A model generated the notes under the pieces. The model did no database searches. It was not told the origin of the DNA and saw nothing but the letters and a program-made list of their open reading frames with translations. From the NCBI RefSeq assembly GCF_024170165.1, contig NZ_JALJXP010000004.1, positions 62,001 to 126,000 of the forward strand: a DNA stretch of 64,000 nucleotides, given 5' to 3'. Every line of letters starts with the position of its first letter. Position 1 is the first letter of the stretch. Origin of the DNA: Pseudomonas nitroreducens. GTDB taxonomy: Bacteria > Pseudomonadota > Gammaproteobacteria > Pseudomonadales > Pseudomonadaceae. This document shows, piece after piece, positions 1 through 17,206 of this stretch. Made by a program: the position numbers and the translations under genes.

Positions 1-1750
<1,750 letters not shown>

Positions 1751-1951
1751 GTCGTTCAATTGACTACCCTCTGAAGCCGGCTCCGCCCTGGAAACCGCTT
1801 CTCACGACGGCCAGACTCCTTCCGGCCAAAATTACTACACAACGCCCGCCGCCAGGCAGGCGCCGTCTGTAACCCTTTATGAACCCCGGCTTTCACCGGT
1901 ACAAGCAAAACCTGCAAGGCATAGACCAGAAGCTGGCCCAATCATTCCAGT

Positions 1952-2575
1952 CTAGGCGCCGCGAAAGCCCCGTGCGAGCAGATACTGCTCCCGCGAACGG
2001 TCGCGGGACGACAGCGGTTTGCGCATCTGCACCTTCTCGAAGTTCTCGCGAACCAGCTTGTGGTAAGCGTCGAAACCCTCACCCTGGAAAATCTTGATCA
2101 GGAAATCGCCCCCCGGACGCAGCACACGGGTGCACAAGTCCAGGGCCAGCTCGCAGAGGAACATCGCTCGGGGCATGTCCACAGCAGGCAGTCCACTCAT
2201 ATTGGGGGCCATATCGGAAATCACAAGGTCTACCGGATTTTCTCCGATGGCCTCGAGCAACTGGGCGAAGACCGCATCCTCGGTGAAGTCACCCTGGATG
2301 AAAGTGACGTCCGGGATACTGTCCATCGGCAGGATGTCCGAAGCGATCAGGGTGCCCTTGTCGCCGATCACCCGGCTGGTGACCTGCGACCAGCCGCCCG
2401 GCGCCGCGCCAAGGTCGACCACGGTCATGCCGGGGCGCAGGATGCGATCCTTCTCCTGGACTTCCAGGAGTTTGTAGCTGGCGCGCGAGCGATATCCGTC
2501 GCGCTGTGCCATCTTCACGTAAGGATCGTCGAAATGTTCTTTCAGCCAGCGATGGCTAGTCTTGGAACGGGCCAC
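1952..2575 (-). CDS. rlmE: 23S rRNA (uridine-2'-O-)-methyltransferase RlmE (FtsJ/RrmJ)
   Basis: Methylates the 2'-O of U2552 in the 23S rRNA A-loop, a late step of 50S assembly. The 207-residue product has the family's usual length. It opens with the basic [15 protein letters not shown] segment and carries the SAM-binding motif [13 protein letters not shown] (about residues 52-64), the catalytic-site stretch [10 protein letters not shown] and a conserved [10 protein letters not shown] lysine. The ATG at 2575 is the natural family start. It is divergent from yhbY and upstream of ftsH, an arrangement conserved in gammaproteobacteria. Confidence 0.97.
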   Translation of the reverse strand: MARSKTSHRWLKEHFDDPYVKMAQRDGYRSRASYKLLEVQEKDRILRPGMTVVDLGAAPGGWSQVTSRVIGDKGTLIASDILPMDSIPDVTFIQGDFTEDAVFAQLLEAIGENPVDLVISDMAPNMSGLPAVDMPRAMFLCELALDLCTRVLRPGGDFLIKIFQGEGFDAYHKLVRENFEKVQMRKPLSSRDRSREQYLLARGFRGA

Positions 2576-2654
2576 GTATTACCTCGTCTGAGCGGCATCC
2601 CGGTACAACCGAAACTCGGGTAGAATATCCGCCTTTTTTACCAGGGGTCAGATT
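2576..2654. promoter_or_regulatory. Divergent rlmE / yhbY intergenic region
   Basis: Only 79 bases separate the two divergent start codons, so both promoters must lie here or reach into the genes. A plus-strand -10-like TAGAAT sits at 2621-2626, 29 bases before the yhbY ATG, but no good -35 hexamer is seen at the right spacing. An AGGGG Shine-Dalgarno at about 2644-2648 serves yhbY. Confidence 0.4.
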
Positions 2655-2969
2655 ATGGCGCTCTCTCAGGAGCAGAAAAAGCAGTTCAAATCTATCGGGC
2701 ATCACCTGAAACCCGTATTGACCGTCGCTGAAAACGGTCTCTCGGAAGGTGTAATGGCCGAGCTTGAGCGTGCGCTCAACGATCATGAACTGATCAAGGT
2801 GCAGTTCCGCGTCACCGAACGTGACGACCGTCGTGCACTGATCGACGAGCTCTGCCAGAACGGCAGCTGTGAACTGGTCCAGAGCATCGGCAAGATGGCG
2901 CTGATCTATCGTCGCAATCCCAAGCCGAACAAGAACCTGTCGAACATCAGCCGCTTCAGCGGTCTCTGA
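2655..2969 (+). CDS. yhbY: Ribosome assembly RNA-binding protein YhbY (CRM domain)
   Basis: Single CRM (CRS1-YhbY) domain protein of 104 residues, the family's usual size, which binds pre-50S ribosomal particles. The diagnostic beginning LSQEQKKQFKSIGHHLKPVL is followed by the loop ENGLSEGVM and the ELIKVQF strand. Its position divergent to rlmE, another 50S maturation gene, fits this role. The ATG at 2655 has an AGGGG ribosome-binding site 6 bases upstream. Confidence 0.95.
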   Translation: MALSQEQKKQFKSIGHHLKPVLTVAENGLSEGVMAELERALNDHELIKVQFRVTERDDRRALIDELCQNGSCELVQSIGKMALIYRRNPKPNKNLSNISRFSGL

Positions 2970-2986
2970 CAGTCAAGACCGGCAAC

Positions 2987-3007
2987 GCGGAGCCGGCAAG
3001 GCTCCGC
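2987..3007. terminator. Hairpin between convergent yhbY and DUF4149 gene
   Basis: GCGGAGCC and GGCTCCGC form a perfect 8-bp stem around GGCAA, between the convergent ends of yhbY and the next gene. There is no U-tract on either strand, so efficient intrinsic termination is uncertain. Confidence 0.4.
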
Positions 3008-3011
3008 CGCG

Positions 3012-3446
3012 TCAGTTCCGCTCGTCCCGCCTCGGCGCAGGCTGCAGCACCAGCAGCAGACCGCACAGCGCCACCACCAGGTAGTTGAACAGCAGCCAGC
3101 GCTGAGCGTCCGGCGCTACCTGGCGCACCACGAAATAGGCCGCCGCCATCACCAGTACGGTGAGCAGCAACTGCCCCCGCGTTTCACGGGTGAAGGCAGC
3201 GAACCCGCGCGCCTGCCAGAGCACCAGGGCCTGGAGGAGCACGCAGAAACCGGCGAAACCCAGCAGCAGCGGCTTCAGACCGTCGGCGACGGTTTCCACC
3301 AGCAGCGGCGCCAGGCCGATCTTGTCCAGCGCCGGCAACACCACGAACTGCAGCAGCCAGAGGCCGCCGACCCAGAATGTCTGGGCCAGCAGCCAACTGA
3401 TGGTGCCTGCGCTCAGGGATTGCCGATCAGGCGTGGCGGACTTCAA
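3012..3446 (-). CDS. DUF4149 family inner-membrane protein
   Basis: A 144-residue hydrophobic protein with four predicted membrane helices (about 14-35, 53-76, 88-107 and 114-135) and a short basic tail. It matches the DUF4149 family that sits beside greA in pseudomonads; the function is unknown. Its start codon lies inside the 3' end of greA (20-base overlap), so it is probably translated from the carAB-greA transcript. The overlap and matching strand support a real gene rather than a shadow frame. Confidence 0.8.
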   Translation of the reverse strand: MKSATPDRQSLSAGTISWLLAQTFWVGGLWLLQFVVLPALDKIGLAPLLVETVADGLKPLLLGFAGFCVLLQALVLWQARGFAAFTRETRGQLLLTVLVMAAAYFVVRQVAPDAQRWLLFNYLVVALCGLLLVLQPAPRRDERN

Positions 3447-3899
3447 CGATCTCGTACTCGACGTCGCCGCCCGGAGTCTTCACCAGAACGGCATCGCCTT
3501 CGGTCTTGCCGATCAGCGCACGGGCGATCGGCGAGTTGACCGAGATCTTGCTGTTCTTGATGTCCGCCTCGTCGTCGCCGACGATCTGGTAGGTCACCGT
3601 CTCGTCGGTCTCGACATTGGCGATATCGACGGTGGTGCCGAAGATCACCTTGCCGCTGTGCGGAATGGTGGTCACGTCGATGATCTGCGCGTTGGACAGC
3701 TTGGCCTCGATGTCGCGGATGCGCGCCTCGGACATGCCCTGCTGTTCACGGGCCGCGTGGTATTCGGCGTTTTCCTTGAGGTCGCCCAGTTCACGCGCTT
3801 CGGCGATGGCCTGGGTGATCTGCGGGCGCAGAACGGTCTTCAGGTATTTCAGTTCTTCTTCCAGGGCGCGAGCGCCCTGGACGGTCATTGGAAATTTGC

Positions 3900-3903
<4 letters not shown>
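3427..3903 (-). CDS. greA: Transcription elongation factor GreA
   Basis: Rescues backtracked RNA polymerase by stimulating transcript cleavage. The 158-residue product has the usual GreA layout: an N-terminal coiled coil carrying the acidic tip ([11 protein letters not shown] preceded by ELGDLKEN, about residues 38-55) and a C-terminal FKBP-like domain with IVGDDEAD and [10 protein letters not shown]. Its ATG overlaps the carB stop by 4 bases (ATGA), so the two are translationally coupled. Membership of greA in the car operon is established for P. aeruginosa. Confidence 0.97.
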
Positions 3904-7121
<3,218 letters not shown>

Positions 7122-7140
7122 GGGACTCTCGTTGCAATAT

Positions 7141-7797
7141 TCAGGAAAGGGTTGCGCTGGCCAGCTTCACGCCAAAGCCGACGAACAGGGCGCCGACGCC
7201 ACTCGAGGCGCCGGCAGCCAGCCGTTGCCGCCGACGGAACCAGGCCGCCAGACGCACACCGGAGAAAATCAGGAAACTCAGGTACAGGGCGCTGATGATC
7301 TCGAGGATCGTGCCCAGCACCAGGAACGACAGGCCGGGGTAGGCGTAGCCCGGGTCGACGAACTGGATGAAGAAGGAGATGAAGAAGAGGATCGCCTTGG
7401 GGTTGGACAGGCTCAGCAGCAGCGCCTTGCGGAACGGCTGGTTGACGTCCACTTCCTTCGCCGGCGCGGCGGCCGCTTCCAGCGGGTGACGCAGCTTCTG
7501 CCAGCCACCGCGGAGCATGCCGATCCCCAGATAGAACAGGTACGCGGCGCCGACGTACTTCAGGCCCAGGAACAGCATCGGCTCGGCCTTGAGGACCGAA
7601 GCAATACCCAGCGCCGACAGGAACATCAGGATCGCATCGCCGAGGAACACCGCGCTCGCCGCCCGGTAGCCCGAGGCCACGCCGCGCTGGGCGGCAGTGG
7701 CGAGGACGAACAGCGAGTTCGGCCCCGGCAGCAGGACGATGAACAACGTACCCAGGACATAGGTCCAGAGGTCGGTGATTCCCAGGGTCGGCATCAT
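7141..7797 (-). CDS. LysE/RhtB family amino-acid exporter (LeuE-like) in the car operon
   Basis: A 218-residue membrane protein with the family hallmark [19 protein letters not shown] near residues 25-43 and about six hydrophobic segments. LysE/RhtB proteins export amino acids; the N-terminus [16 protein letters not shown] resembles LeuE-like members. It sits between carA (26 bases upstream) and carB (19 bases downstream), the place of the unnamed gene in the P. aeruginosa carA-orf-carB-greA operon. The substrate is not shown by sequence; export of a surplus amino acid linked to carbamoyl-phosphate metabolism is only a guess. Confidence 0.88.
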   Translation of the reverse strand: MMPTLGITDLWTYVLGTLFIVLLPGPNSLFVLATAAQRGVASGYRAASAVFLGDAILMFLSALGIASVLKAEPMLFLGLKYVGAAYLFYLGIGMLRGGWQKLRHPLEAAAAPAKEVDVNQPFRKALLLSLSNPKAILFFISFFIQFVDPGYAYPGLSFLVLGTILEIISALYLSFLIFSGVRLAAWFRRRQRLAAGASSGVGALFVGFGVKLASATLS

Positions 7798-7823
7798 CTT
7801 CTTCTACCTCTTCGAGCTCGTAC

Positions 7824-8960
7824 TCAGCGACGCTCGGCCATCGCCGCGATGAAGCGGTCGAACAGCGGAGCCACGTCGTGCGGACCGGGGCTGGCTTCAG
7901 GGTGGCCCTGGAAGCTGAAGGCTACCTTGTCGGTGCGCTCGATACCCTGCAGGGTACCGTCGAACAGCGACTTGTGGGTGGCACGCAGGTTGGCCGGCAT
8001 GCTGCCTTCATCAACCGCGAAACCGTGGTTCTGGCTGGTGATCATCACCACGCCCGAATCCAGGTCCTGCACCGGGTGGTTGGCACCGTGGTGGCCGTGG
8101 CCCATCTTCAGGGTCTTGGCGCCGGAGGCCAGGGCCAGCAGCTGGTGGCCCAGGCAGATGCCGAAGACCGGGATCTCGGTATCGAGGAACTCGCGGATGG
8201 CCTGGATGGCGTAGTCGCACGGCTCGGGGTCGCCGGGGCCGTTGGAGAGGAAGATGCCGTCCGGGTTCAGGGCAAGCACTTCGCTGGCCGGGGTCTGCGC
8301 CGGCACTACGGTCAGGCGGCAGCCGCGGGCAACCAGCATGCGCAGGATGTTCAGCTTCACGCCGAAGTCGTAGGCGACCACGTGGTACGGCAGGTCGGCG
8401 GCGGCGATTTCCGGATGGCTGTCGGTTTCCAGGTTCCACACGCTGGAACGCCATTCGTAGCGCTCGGTGGAGGATACGACCTTGGCCAGGTCCATGCCTT
8501 TCAGGCCCGGGAAGCCGCGCGCCAGTTCGAGGGCTTTTTCCTCGGTGGCGTCGTCGCCGACCAGGATGCAGCCGTTCTGCGAACCCTTCTCGCGCAGGAT
8601 GCGGGTCAGGCGACGGGTATCGATGCCGGCGATGGCAACGGTACCGTTCTCTTTCAGGTAATCCGGCAGGGACTGCTTGTCGCGCCAGCTGCTGGCGAGC
8701 AGCGGCAGGTCACGAATGATCAGGCCGGCGGCCCAAACCTTGTTCGACTCGGCGTCTTCCGGCGTGGTGCCGGTGTTGCCGATGTGCGGGTAGGTCAGGG
8801 TGACGATCTGTTGGGCGTAGGAAGGATCGGTGAGGATTTCCTGGTAGCCGGTCATGGCGGTGTTGAACACCACCTCTCCGACGGTCTGACCGTCGGCGCC
8901 GATGGCGTCACCGCGAAAAACGCTGCCGTCGGCAAGTGCAAGTATGGCTGGCTTAGTCAA
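7824..8960 (-). CDS. carA: Carbamoyl-phosphate synthase small subunit (TTG start)
   Basis: Glutaminase subunit feeding ammonia to CarB. The 378-residue product has the N-terminal CPSase_sm_chain domain ([20 protein letters not shown]) and a C-terminal class I amidotransferase domain with nucleophile motif [12 protein letters not shown] and catalytic pair [10 protein letters not shown]. The family start (M)[12 protein letters not shown] is encoded by TTG at 8958-8960, preceded by GGGAGG 7 bases away; in-frame extension upstream adds residues not seen in the family, so TTG is chosen. A terminator-like hairpin and a promoter with an ArgR-like half-site lie upstream. Confidence 0.96.
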   Translation of the reverse strand: MTKPAILALADGSVFRGDAIGADGQTVGEVVFNTAMTGYQEILTDPSYAQQIVTLTYPHIGNTGTTPEDAESNKVWAAGLIIRDLPLLASSWRDKQSLPDYLKENGTVAIAGIDTRRLTRILREKGSQNGCILVGDDATEEKALELARGFPGLKGMDLAKVVSSTERYEWRSSVWNLETDSHPEIAAADLPYHVVAYDFGVKLNILRMLVARGCRLTVVPAQTPASEVLALNPDGIFLSNGPGDPEPCDYAIQAIREFLDTEIPVFGICLGHQLLALASGAKTLKMGHGHHGANHPVQDLDSGVVMITSQNHGFAVDEGSMPANLRATHKSLFDGTLQGIERTDKVAFSFQGHPEASPGPHDVAPLFDRFIAAMAERR

Positions 8961-9005
8961 GAAGACCTCCCGTAGTTCAAGCCTGGCTGGGCGTGCGCAG
9001 ATTGT

Positions 9006-9046
9006 AAAAAAGCGGGATGACATCAGAAGAAGTCATCCCGCTTTTT
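9006..9046 (-). terminator. Intrinsic terminator in the carA leader (possible attenuator)
   Basis: On the minus strand, AAAAAGCGGGATGAC and GTCATCCCGCTTTTTT form a near-perfect stem ending in a U-tract, 45 bases before the carA TTG. No convincing promoter fits between it and carA, while a good promoter lies upstream at 9091-9119, so the hairpin would fall inside the carA leader. It could alternatively end the dapB transcript. A second small inverted repeat, TTTAGTG/CACTAAA at 9068-9085, lies just upstream. Confidence 0.65.
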
Positions 9047-9088
9047 ATGTGATCATGCTGCGCTACTTTTAGTGGACACACTAAAGCT

Positions 9089-9119
9089 GTAGTTTACAGA
9101 AATGCGACATCATGGTCCA
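9089..9119 (-). promoter_or_regulatory. Putative carA promoter overlapped by an ArgR-type half-site
   Basis: Minus-strand -35 TGGACC (9114-9119) and -10 TAAACT (9091-9096) are separated by 17 bases. Overlapping the -10 and spacer, 9089-9109 reads TGTCGC-N8-AA-N5, which fits the half-site pattern published for the P. aeruginosa arginine regulator ArgR. Repression of carA by arginine would fit. Only one good half-site was found. Confidence 0.5.
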
Positions 9120-9147
9120 CCTTTTGCACGACGTACGGCCATGCCAC

Positions 9148-11143
<1,996 letters not shown>

Positions 11144-11184
11144 AAATTCTTTGCACCTTGAAAACCTTTCCCCCAGACACGCCA

Positions 11185-11242
11185 ACGCGGGAGCAAGCCC
11201 CCGCGTGACGTTTCATGCGCACCGACACGCTGGTCGGTGCGC
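11185..11242. repeat. Two consecutive hairpins between dnaK and dnaJ
   Basis: ACGCGGG/CCCGCGT (11185-11206) and the perfect GCGCACCGAC/GTCGGTGCGC (11217-11242) lie back to back in the dnaK-dnaJ spacer. Neither is followed by a proper U-tract. They may stabilise the dnaK 3' end, partly terminate, or mark a processing site that lowers dnaJ relative to dnaK. Confidence 0.6.
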
Positions 11243-11265
11243 CGGGGCGGAAGTAAGCACGCGGC

Positions 11266-13182
<1,917 letters not shown>

Positions 13183-13251
13183 AGTTCACTCTCCAGAAAT
13201 TAGATTCCGCGCTGACCCTGTTGCGGGTCTTTGGCTCGGTTGATTACCCAG

Positions 13252-13277
13252 ATGGGGACCGGGTGGTGGATTTCAAG
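13252..13277 (-). promoter_or_regulatory. Sigma-32 (RpoH) promoter of dnaK overlapping the grpE stop
   Basis: On the minus strand CTTGAA (13272-13277) and CCCCAT (13252-13257) are separated by 14 bases, matching the enterobacterial heat-shock consensus. The TGA of the -35 is the stop codon of grpE. This would let dnaK be induced independently of grpE. Confidence 0.75.
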
Positions 13278-13836
13278 CCTTCTCGTCGATCGAAGGCGGA
13301 GTTTGTTCCGGCGCCTTGCTGACCACGACCATGGCCGGACGCAGCAGACGACCGTTGAGCAGGTAGCCCTTCTGGAACACCTTGACCACGCTGCCCGGCT
13401 CGAGACGGATGCTCTCTTCCATGGCCATGGCCTGGTGGTGTTCAGGGTTGAACGGCTCGCCGTGCGGGTCGACCGGCTCGAGGTTGTAGCGCTTGAGGGT
13501 GTCGTGGAACATCTTCAGCGTCAGCTCGATGCCTTCGCGCATCGGCTTGATCACTTCGTCTTCCGGGTTCGACATCTCCAGCGCGCGCTCGAGGGTATCG
13601 ACGATCGGCAGCAGGTCGCCGGCGAATTTTTCCAGGGCGAACTTGTGCGCTTTTTCCACGTCCTGCTCGGCACGACGGCGGACGTTCTGCAGTTCAGCGA
13701 CGGCGCGCAGGCTCTGGTCCTTCGCCGCAGCTACCTGTTCTTCCAGCTCCAGCACGCGGGCGTTCAGATCCCCGGTAGCGCCGGTGTCCGGCTGCTCGTT
13801 GAACTGGGAATCCTGAGTCTGTTGTTCGTCAGACAT
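13273..13836 (-). CDS. grpE: Nucleotide exchange factor GrpE
   Basis: Releases ADP from DnaK. The 187-residue product has an acidic, disordered N-terminus, a long coiled coil (about 25-95, containing [19 protein letters not shown]), the conserved [17 protein letters not shown] segment and a C-terminal beta domain with NPEHHQAMA and [16 protein letters not shown]. It is the first gene of the grpE-dnaK-dnaJ cluster and has its own heat-shock promoter upstream. Confidence 0.98.
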   Translation of the reverse strand: MSDEQQTQDSQFNEQPDTGATGDLNARVLELEEQVAAAKDQSLRAVAELQNVRRRAEQDVEKAHKFALEKFAGDLLPIVDTLERALEMSNPEDEVIKPMREGIELTLKMFHDTLKRYNLEPVDPHGEPFNPEHHQAMAMEESIRLEPGSVVKVFQKGYLLNGRLLRPAMVVVSKAPEQTPPSIDEKA

Positions 13837-13906
13837 GCCACTCTCCTAAAAAAGAAAATAAGCCTTTGAAAACAAGGCGAACCCTATGGTCCGCGGCTCT
13901 GCCGTG

Positions 13907-13937
13907 TATATGGGGCGGAAATCCCCGAGTTCAAGGG
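13907..13937 (-). promoter_or_regulatory. Sigma-32 promoter of grpE
   Basis: Minus-strand CCCTTGAA (13930-13937), a 14-base spacer and CCCCATATA (13907-13915) match the heat-shock sigma factor consensus closely. The element lies about 70 bases upstream of the grpE ATG. Confidence 0.85.
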
Positions 13938-13994
13938 CGCCTGCCTCAGGGACATCACCAGGCGACGAGAGAAAATTGCCAGCGCCTGAAAATA

Positions 13995-14010
13995 CTGTAT
14001 AAATAACCAG
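13995..14010 (+). promoter_or_regulatory. LexA (SOS) box of recN
   Basis: CTGTATAAATAACCAG has the CTG-N10-CAG form of the gammaproteobacterial LexA operator. It lies 22 bases before the recN ATG and overlaps the TATAAAT stretch that is the likely -10. RecN is a classical SOS gene, so LexA repression is expected. Confidence 0.85.
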
Positions 14011-14032
14011 ACCTTTCTGCGGAGCCGCCGCC

Positions 14033-15709
14033 ATGCTGGTTCATCTGTCCGTGCACAACTACGCCATCGTCGAGCACCTCGATCTCGAGCTCGCCGCCGG
14101 CATGACCGTGATCACCGGCGAAACCGGCGCCGGCAAGTCGATCATGCTCGACGCCCTTGGCCTCGCGCTCGGCGACCGCGCCGACAGCGGCGTGGTGCGC
14201 CCAGGCTCGGACAAGGCAGACATTCTCGCCAGCTTCGATGTCAGCGCGATTGCCGAAGCCCGCGACTGGCTTGCCGAACGCGACCTGGAGCAGGACGGCC
14301 CGTGCATCCTGCGCCGGGTGATCACCGCCGAAGGCCGCTCCCGCGCCTACATCAATGGCACCCCCTGCCCGCTGGGCGACCTCAAGCACCTGGGCGAGCT
14401 GCTGATCGACATCCACAGCCAGCACGAGCACCAGTCACTGCTCAAGGCCGACACCCACCGCCGTCTGCTCGACGAGTTCGCCGGCAGCCAGGACCTGGCG
14501 CGTCAGGTACACCTTGCCGCACAGCGCTGGAAGCAGACCCGCCAGGAGCTGGACCGCCTGTCGCGTAATGGCGACGAACAGCGCGCCCGCCATCAGTTGC
14601 TCAGCTATCAGCTGGAAGAACTGGAAAACCTCGGCCTGGGTGACAACGAACTGGAGTCACTGGAAGCCGAACACAAGACCCAGAGCAACGCCGGCAGCCT
14701 GATTGCCGCCTGCCGCCAGGTCGTCGAGCTGTGCAGTGAAAGCGACGCCGGCAATGTGCTGTCGGCGCTGACCTCCAGCCTCAACCGCCTCACCGCCTTT
14801 CCGAGCCAGCCGACTGCACTGGGCGAAGCGGTGAACCTGCTGTCCAGCGCCCAGATCCAGGTAGAAGAAGCCATCGGCGAGCTGAACCGCTTCGTCGATC
14901 ACTTCGATGCCGACCCCTTGCGTCTGCAGCAGCTGGAAGAGCGTATGGACGCCATCTATAGCCTCGCGCGCAAACACCGCGTGCAGCCCCACGAACTGCA
15001 GGACCTGCAGCAGCGCCTGCTGGACGAACTGGAAGCGCTGAATGCCGACGACGAAGCCGTGGAGCGCCTGGGCGACGAACTGGCCGCCTACGCCCGCCAC
15101 TACCAGGAGAAAGCCGAGGAACTCAGCCGCCTGCGCCAGGATGCCGCACCGCAGCTGGCCAAGGCCGTCGAGGTGGAGATGCAGCGCCTGGGCATGCCCG
15201 GCGGGCGCTTCGCCATCGAACTGCGCCAGTCCAGCTCGGACGAACCGCATGTCAACGGCCTGGAGCAGCTGGAGTTCCTGGTCAGCGCCAACCCCGGCCA
15301 ACCCATGAAGGGACTGGCCAAGGTCGCTTCGGGCGGCGAGTTGTCGCGCATCAGCCTGGCGATCCAGGTGATCACCGCGCAGACCTCACGCATCCCCACG
15401 CTGGTCTTCGACGAAGTGGACGTTGGCATCGGCGGCCCCACTGCCGAAGTGGTCGGCCAGCTGCTGCGCCGCCTCGGGGATCGCGGCCAGGTACTGACCG
15501 TCACCCACCTGCCGCAGGTCGCCGCCCAGGGCCACCAGCACCTGTTCGTGCACAAGGACCGCGACACCAGCGAAACCCGCACCGCCGTGGCCAACCTGAA
15601 GAAGGCCGAGCGCATCGAGGAAATCGCCCGCATGCTCGGTGGCGTGGACCTGACCAAGGAATCCCTGGCCCACGCGCGCAAGATGGTCGACTCGGCCGTA
15701 CAAGGCTGA
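14033..15709 (+). CDS. recN: DNA repair protein RecN
   Basis: SMC-like ATPase that acts at double-strand breaks. The 558-residue product starts MLVHLSVHNYAIVEHLDLEL, has Walker A TGETGAGKSIMLDAL (about 29-43), a long central coiled coil (about 155-370), the ABC signature SGGELSRISLAI and Walker B LVFDEVDVGIGGPTA, followed by the H-loop VTHLPQVAA. A LexA box immediately upstream supports SOS control. Confidence 0.98.
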   Translation: MLVHLSVHNYAIVEHLDLELAAGMTVITGETGAGKSIMLDALGLALGDRADSGVVRPGSDKADILASFDVSAIAEARDWLAERDLEQDGPCILRRVITAEGRSRAYINGTPCPLGDLKHLGELLIDIHSQHEHQSLLKADTHRRLLDEFAGSQDLARQVHLAAQRWKQTRQELDRLSRNGDEQRARHQLLSYQLEELENLGLGDNELESLEAEHKTQSNAGSLIAACRQVVELCSESDAGNVLSALTSSLNRLTAFPSQPTALGEAVNLLSSAQIQVEEAIGELNRFVDHFDADPLRLQQLEERMDAIYSLARKHRVQPHELQDLQQRLLDELEALNADDEAVERLGDELAAYARHYQEKAEELSRLRQDAAPQLAKAVEVEMQRLGMPGGRFAIELRQSSSDEPHVNGLEQLEFLVSANPGQPMKGLAKVASGGELSRISLAIQVITAQTSRIPTLVFDEVDVGIGGPTAEVVGQLLRRLGDRGQVLTVTHLPQVAAQGHQHLFVHKDRDTSETRTAVANLKKAERIEEIARMLGGVDLTKESLAHARKMVDSAVQG

Positions 15710-15743
15710 CCCACACAAAAGCCTACAAAAGCGGCACCAATGA

Positions 15744-15769
15744 AAACGGCGACCCGAGGGTCGCCGTTT
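15744..15769. terminator. Bidirectional terminator between recN and fur
   Basis: AAACGGCGACCC and GGGTCGCCGTTT form a stem with a GAG loop region, flanked by A and T runs on both sides, between the convergent ends of recN and fur. It can serve both genes. Confidence 0.75.
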
Positions 15770-15785
15770 CTGCATCTGCGTACGC

Positions 15786-16190
15786 TTACTTCTTCTTGCG
15801 CACGTAGAGCACCAGGTTGTGATCGACGAGCTCGAAGCCGCGCTCCTTGACGATCTCCTTCTGGCGTTTCTCGATTTCCGAGTCCATGAACTCGATGACT
15901 TCGCCGGTATCGACGCAGACCATGTGGTCATGGTGACCGCTGTCGGCCAGTTCGAAAACGGCATGGCCGCCATCGAAGTTGTGGCGCACCACCAGGCCGG
16001 CGGCTTCGAACTGGGTCAGGACGCGGTAGACGGTGGCCAGACCGACGTCTTCACCCGCCTCCATCAGCGCTTTGTAAACATCCTCTGCGCTCATGTGGCG
16101 CTGCTCGGCGGAATCGAGCATCTGGAGGATCTTGACGCGCGGCAGTGTGACCTTAAGTCCGGCTTTGCGCAGTTCGCTATTTTCAACCAT
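15786..16190 (-). CDS. fur: Ferric uptake regulator Fur
   Basis: Iron-dependent repressor. The 134-residue product begins [20 protein letters not shown] and has a winged-helix DNA-binding domain ([27 protein letters not shown]), a dimerisation domain and the metal-site cluster [18 protein letters not shown] (about 86-103). The in-frame N-terminal extension upstream of ATG 16190 is not part of the known family and is rejected. The gene is divergent from omlA, an arrangement known in P. aeruginosa, with 96 bases between start codons. Confidence 0.98.
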   Translation of the reverse strand: MVENSELRKAGLKVTLPRVKILQMLDSAEQRHMSAEDVYKALMEAGEDVGLATVYRVLTQFEAAGLVVRHNFDGGHAVFELADSGHHDHMVCVDTGEVIEFMDSEIEKRQKEIVKERGFELVDHNLVLYVRKKK

Positions 16191-16214
16191 GTGTGCTTTC
16201 TCGGCGCGGAATGC

Positions 16215-16243
16215 TTCGCAGCATCTCTCAATACAGGTATGAT
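16215..16243 (+). promoter_or_regulatory. Putative omlA promoter
   Basis: TTCGCA (16215-16220) and TATGAT (16238-16243) are 17 bases apart, 43 bases upstream of the omlA start. It overlaps the region from which fur is read in the other direction. Confidence 0.55.
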
Positions 16244-16286
16244 CGGGATTTCGTCGCTCAGCCAAGATAGTGGAAGTCACCCCTTG

Positions 16287-16823
16287 ATGCAAAACGCCAA
16301 GCTCATGCTGACCAGTCTCGCTTTCGGGCTGGGACTCGCCGCACTCGCCGGTTGCTCGTTCCCGGGGGTCTACAAGATCGACATCCAGCAGGGCAACGTT
16401 GTAACGCAGGATATGATAGACCAGTTGAAGCCCGGAATGACCCGGCGCCAAGTGCGGTTTATCATGGGCAACCCCCTGATCGTGGACACCTTCCACCCCA
16501 ATCGCTGGGATTACCTCTACAGCATCCAGCCCGGCGGCGGTCAGCGCCAGCAGGAGCGCATGAGCCTGTACTTCGGCGAGAACGACCAGCTGGTCGGCCT
16601 GAATGGCGACTTCATGCCCGGCGTCAGCCGCGACGAGTCGATCCTCGGCAAGGACGGAGTCACCCCGCCACTGGCTCCGGAAGCTCCGCAGCAGCAGCCC
16701 GAGCAGCCCAAGGAAGAACCGGCCAAGCCCGGCTCCGTGGAAGAGCAGATCCAGAAGGAAGTCGACCAGGTGGAAACCGTACCGGTCCCGACTCCGGAAC
16801 CGCTGGACAAGAATCCGCAGTAA
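16287..16823 (+). CDS. omlA: Outer-membrane lipoprotein OmlA / BamE
   Basis: BamE-type lipoprotein of the outer-membrane beta-barrel assembly machinery, called OmlA in P. aeruginosa. The 178-residue product has a lipoprotein signal peptide ending in LAALAGC (lipidated Cys about residue 23). The SmpA/OmlA domain follows, with the conserved [24 protein letters not shown] and [13 protein letters not shown]. The C-terminal tail of about 60 residues is rich in Pro, Glu and Gln and longer than in enteric BamE. The ATG at 16287 gives a normal signal peptide. Confidence 0.97.
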   Translation: MQNAKLMLTSLAFGLGLAALAGCSFPGVYKIDIQQGNVVTQDMIDQLKPGMTRRQVRFIMGNPLIVDTFHPNRWDYLYSIQPGGGQRQQERMSLYFGENDQLVGLNGDFMPGVSRDESILGKDGVTPPLAPEAPQQQPEQPKEEPAKPGSVEEQIQKEVDQVETVPVPTPEPLDKNPQ

Positions 16824-16839
16824 GGGATTCGCGCCAACG

Positions 16840-16866
16840 AAAAAGCCCGGCCAATGCCGGGCTTTT
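16840..16866. terminator. Terminator between omlA and rnfH
   Basis: AAAAAGCCCGGC, a CAAT loop, then GCCGGGCTTTTT. The stem has A/T runs on both sides, so it can terminate omlA on the plus strand and rnfH on the minus strand. Confidence 0.9.
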
Positions 16867-16897
16867 TGTTGCCTGCGATTTCATCAGCGCAAAAGAA

Positions 16898-17206
16898 TCA
16901 GCCGCGCGCCGCCTTGGCTCGCGCCGCCCGCTGCTTGCGCACTTCCTTGGGATCGGCGATCAGCGGCCGGTAGATTTCCACGCGCTCGCCCTCCTCCAGC
17001 ACACGCTCTTCGGGCCTGACTACCGCCTTGCCGAAGATACCCAGCGGGCAGCTCTGCACATCCAGGCCGGGAAACTGCGCAGCGATGCCCGACAACAGCA
17101 CCGCTTCGCGCATCCGCGTGCCGCGGGGAACACTCAGGCGCAGCAGCGCCTGCTTCTCCGGCAACGCGTAGGCGACCTCGATGGCGATGCTCGCGGATTC
17201 AGCCAT
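16898..17206 (-). CDS. rnfH: RnfH family ubiquitin-like protein
   Basis: A 102-residue beta-grasp protein of the RnfH/YfjF (RatB) family. It shows the conserved IAIEVAYALPEKQALLRL strand pair, VPRGTRMREAVLLSGI and the ending RVEIYRPLIADPKEVRKQRA. It overlaps the end of ratA by 8 bases, the same pairing as yfjG-yfjF in enterics. The molecular role is not established; the name comes from rnf clusters of other bacteria, and no rnf genes are present here. Confidence 0.9.
   Translation of the reverse strand: MAESASIAIEVAYALPEKQALLRLSVPRGTRMREAVLLSGIAAQFPGLDVQSCPLGIFGKAVVRPEERVLEEGERVEIYRPLIADPKEVRKQRAARAKAARG

Noticed and set aside
9110-9142. Ten-residue minus-strand reading frame MAVRRAKGGP with tandem Arg before carA
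   Set aside because: It was tempting as an arginine leader peptide, but it lies upstream of the best promoter, has no ribosome-binding site and only two Arg codons.
15786-16496. Fur with a 102-residue N-terminal extension
   Set aside because: The extension is in frame but overlaps the omlA promoter and start on the other strand and is not part of the Fur family; the start is ATG 16190.
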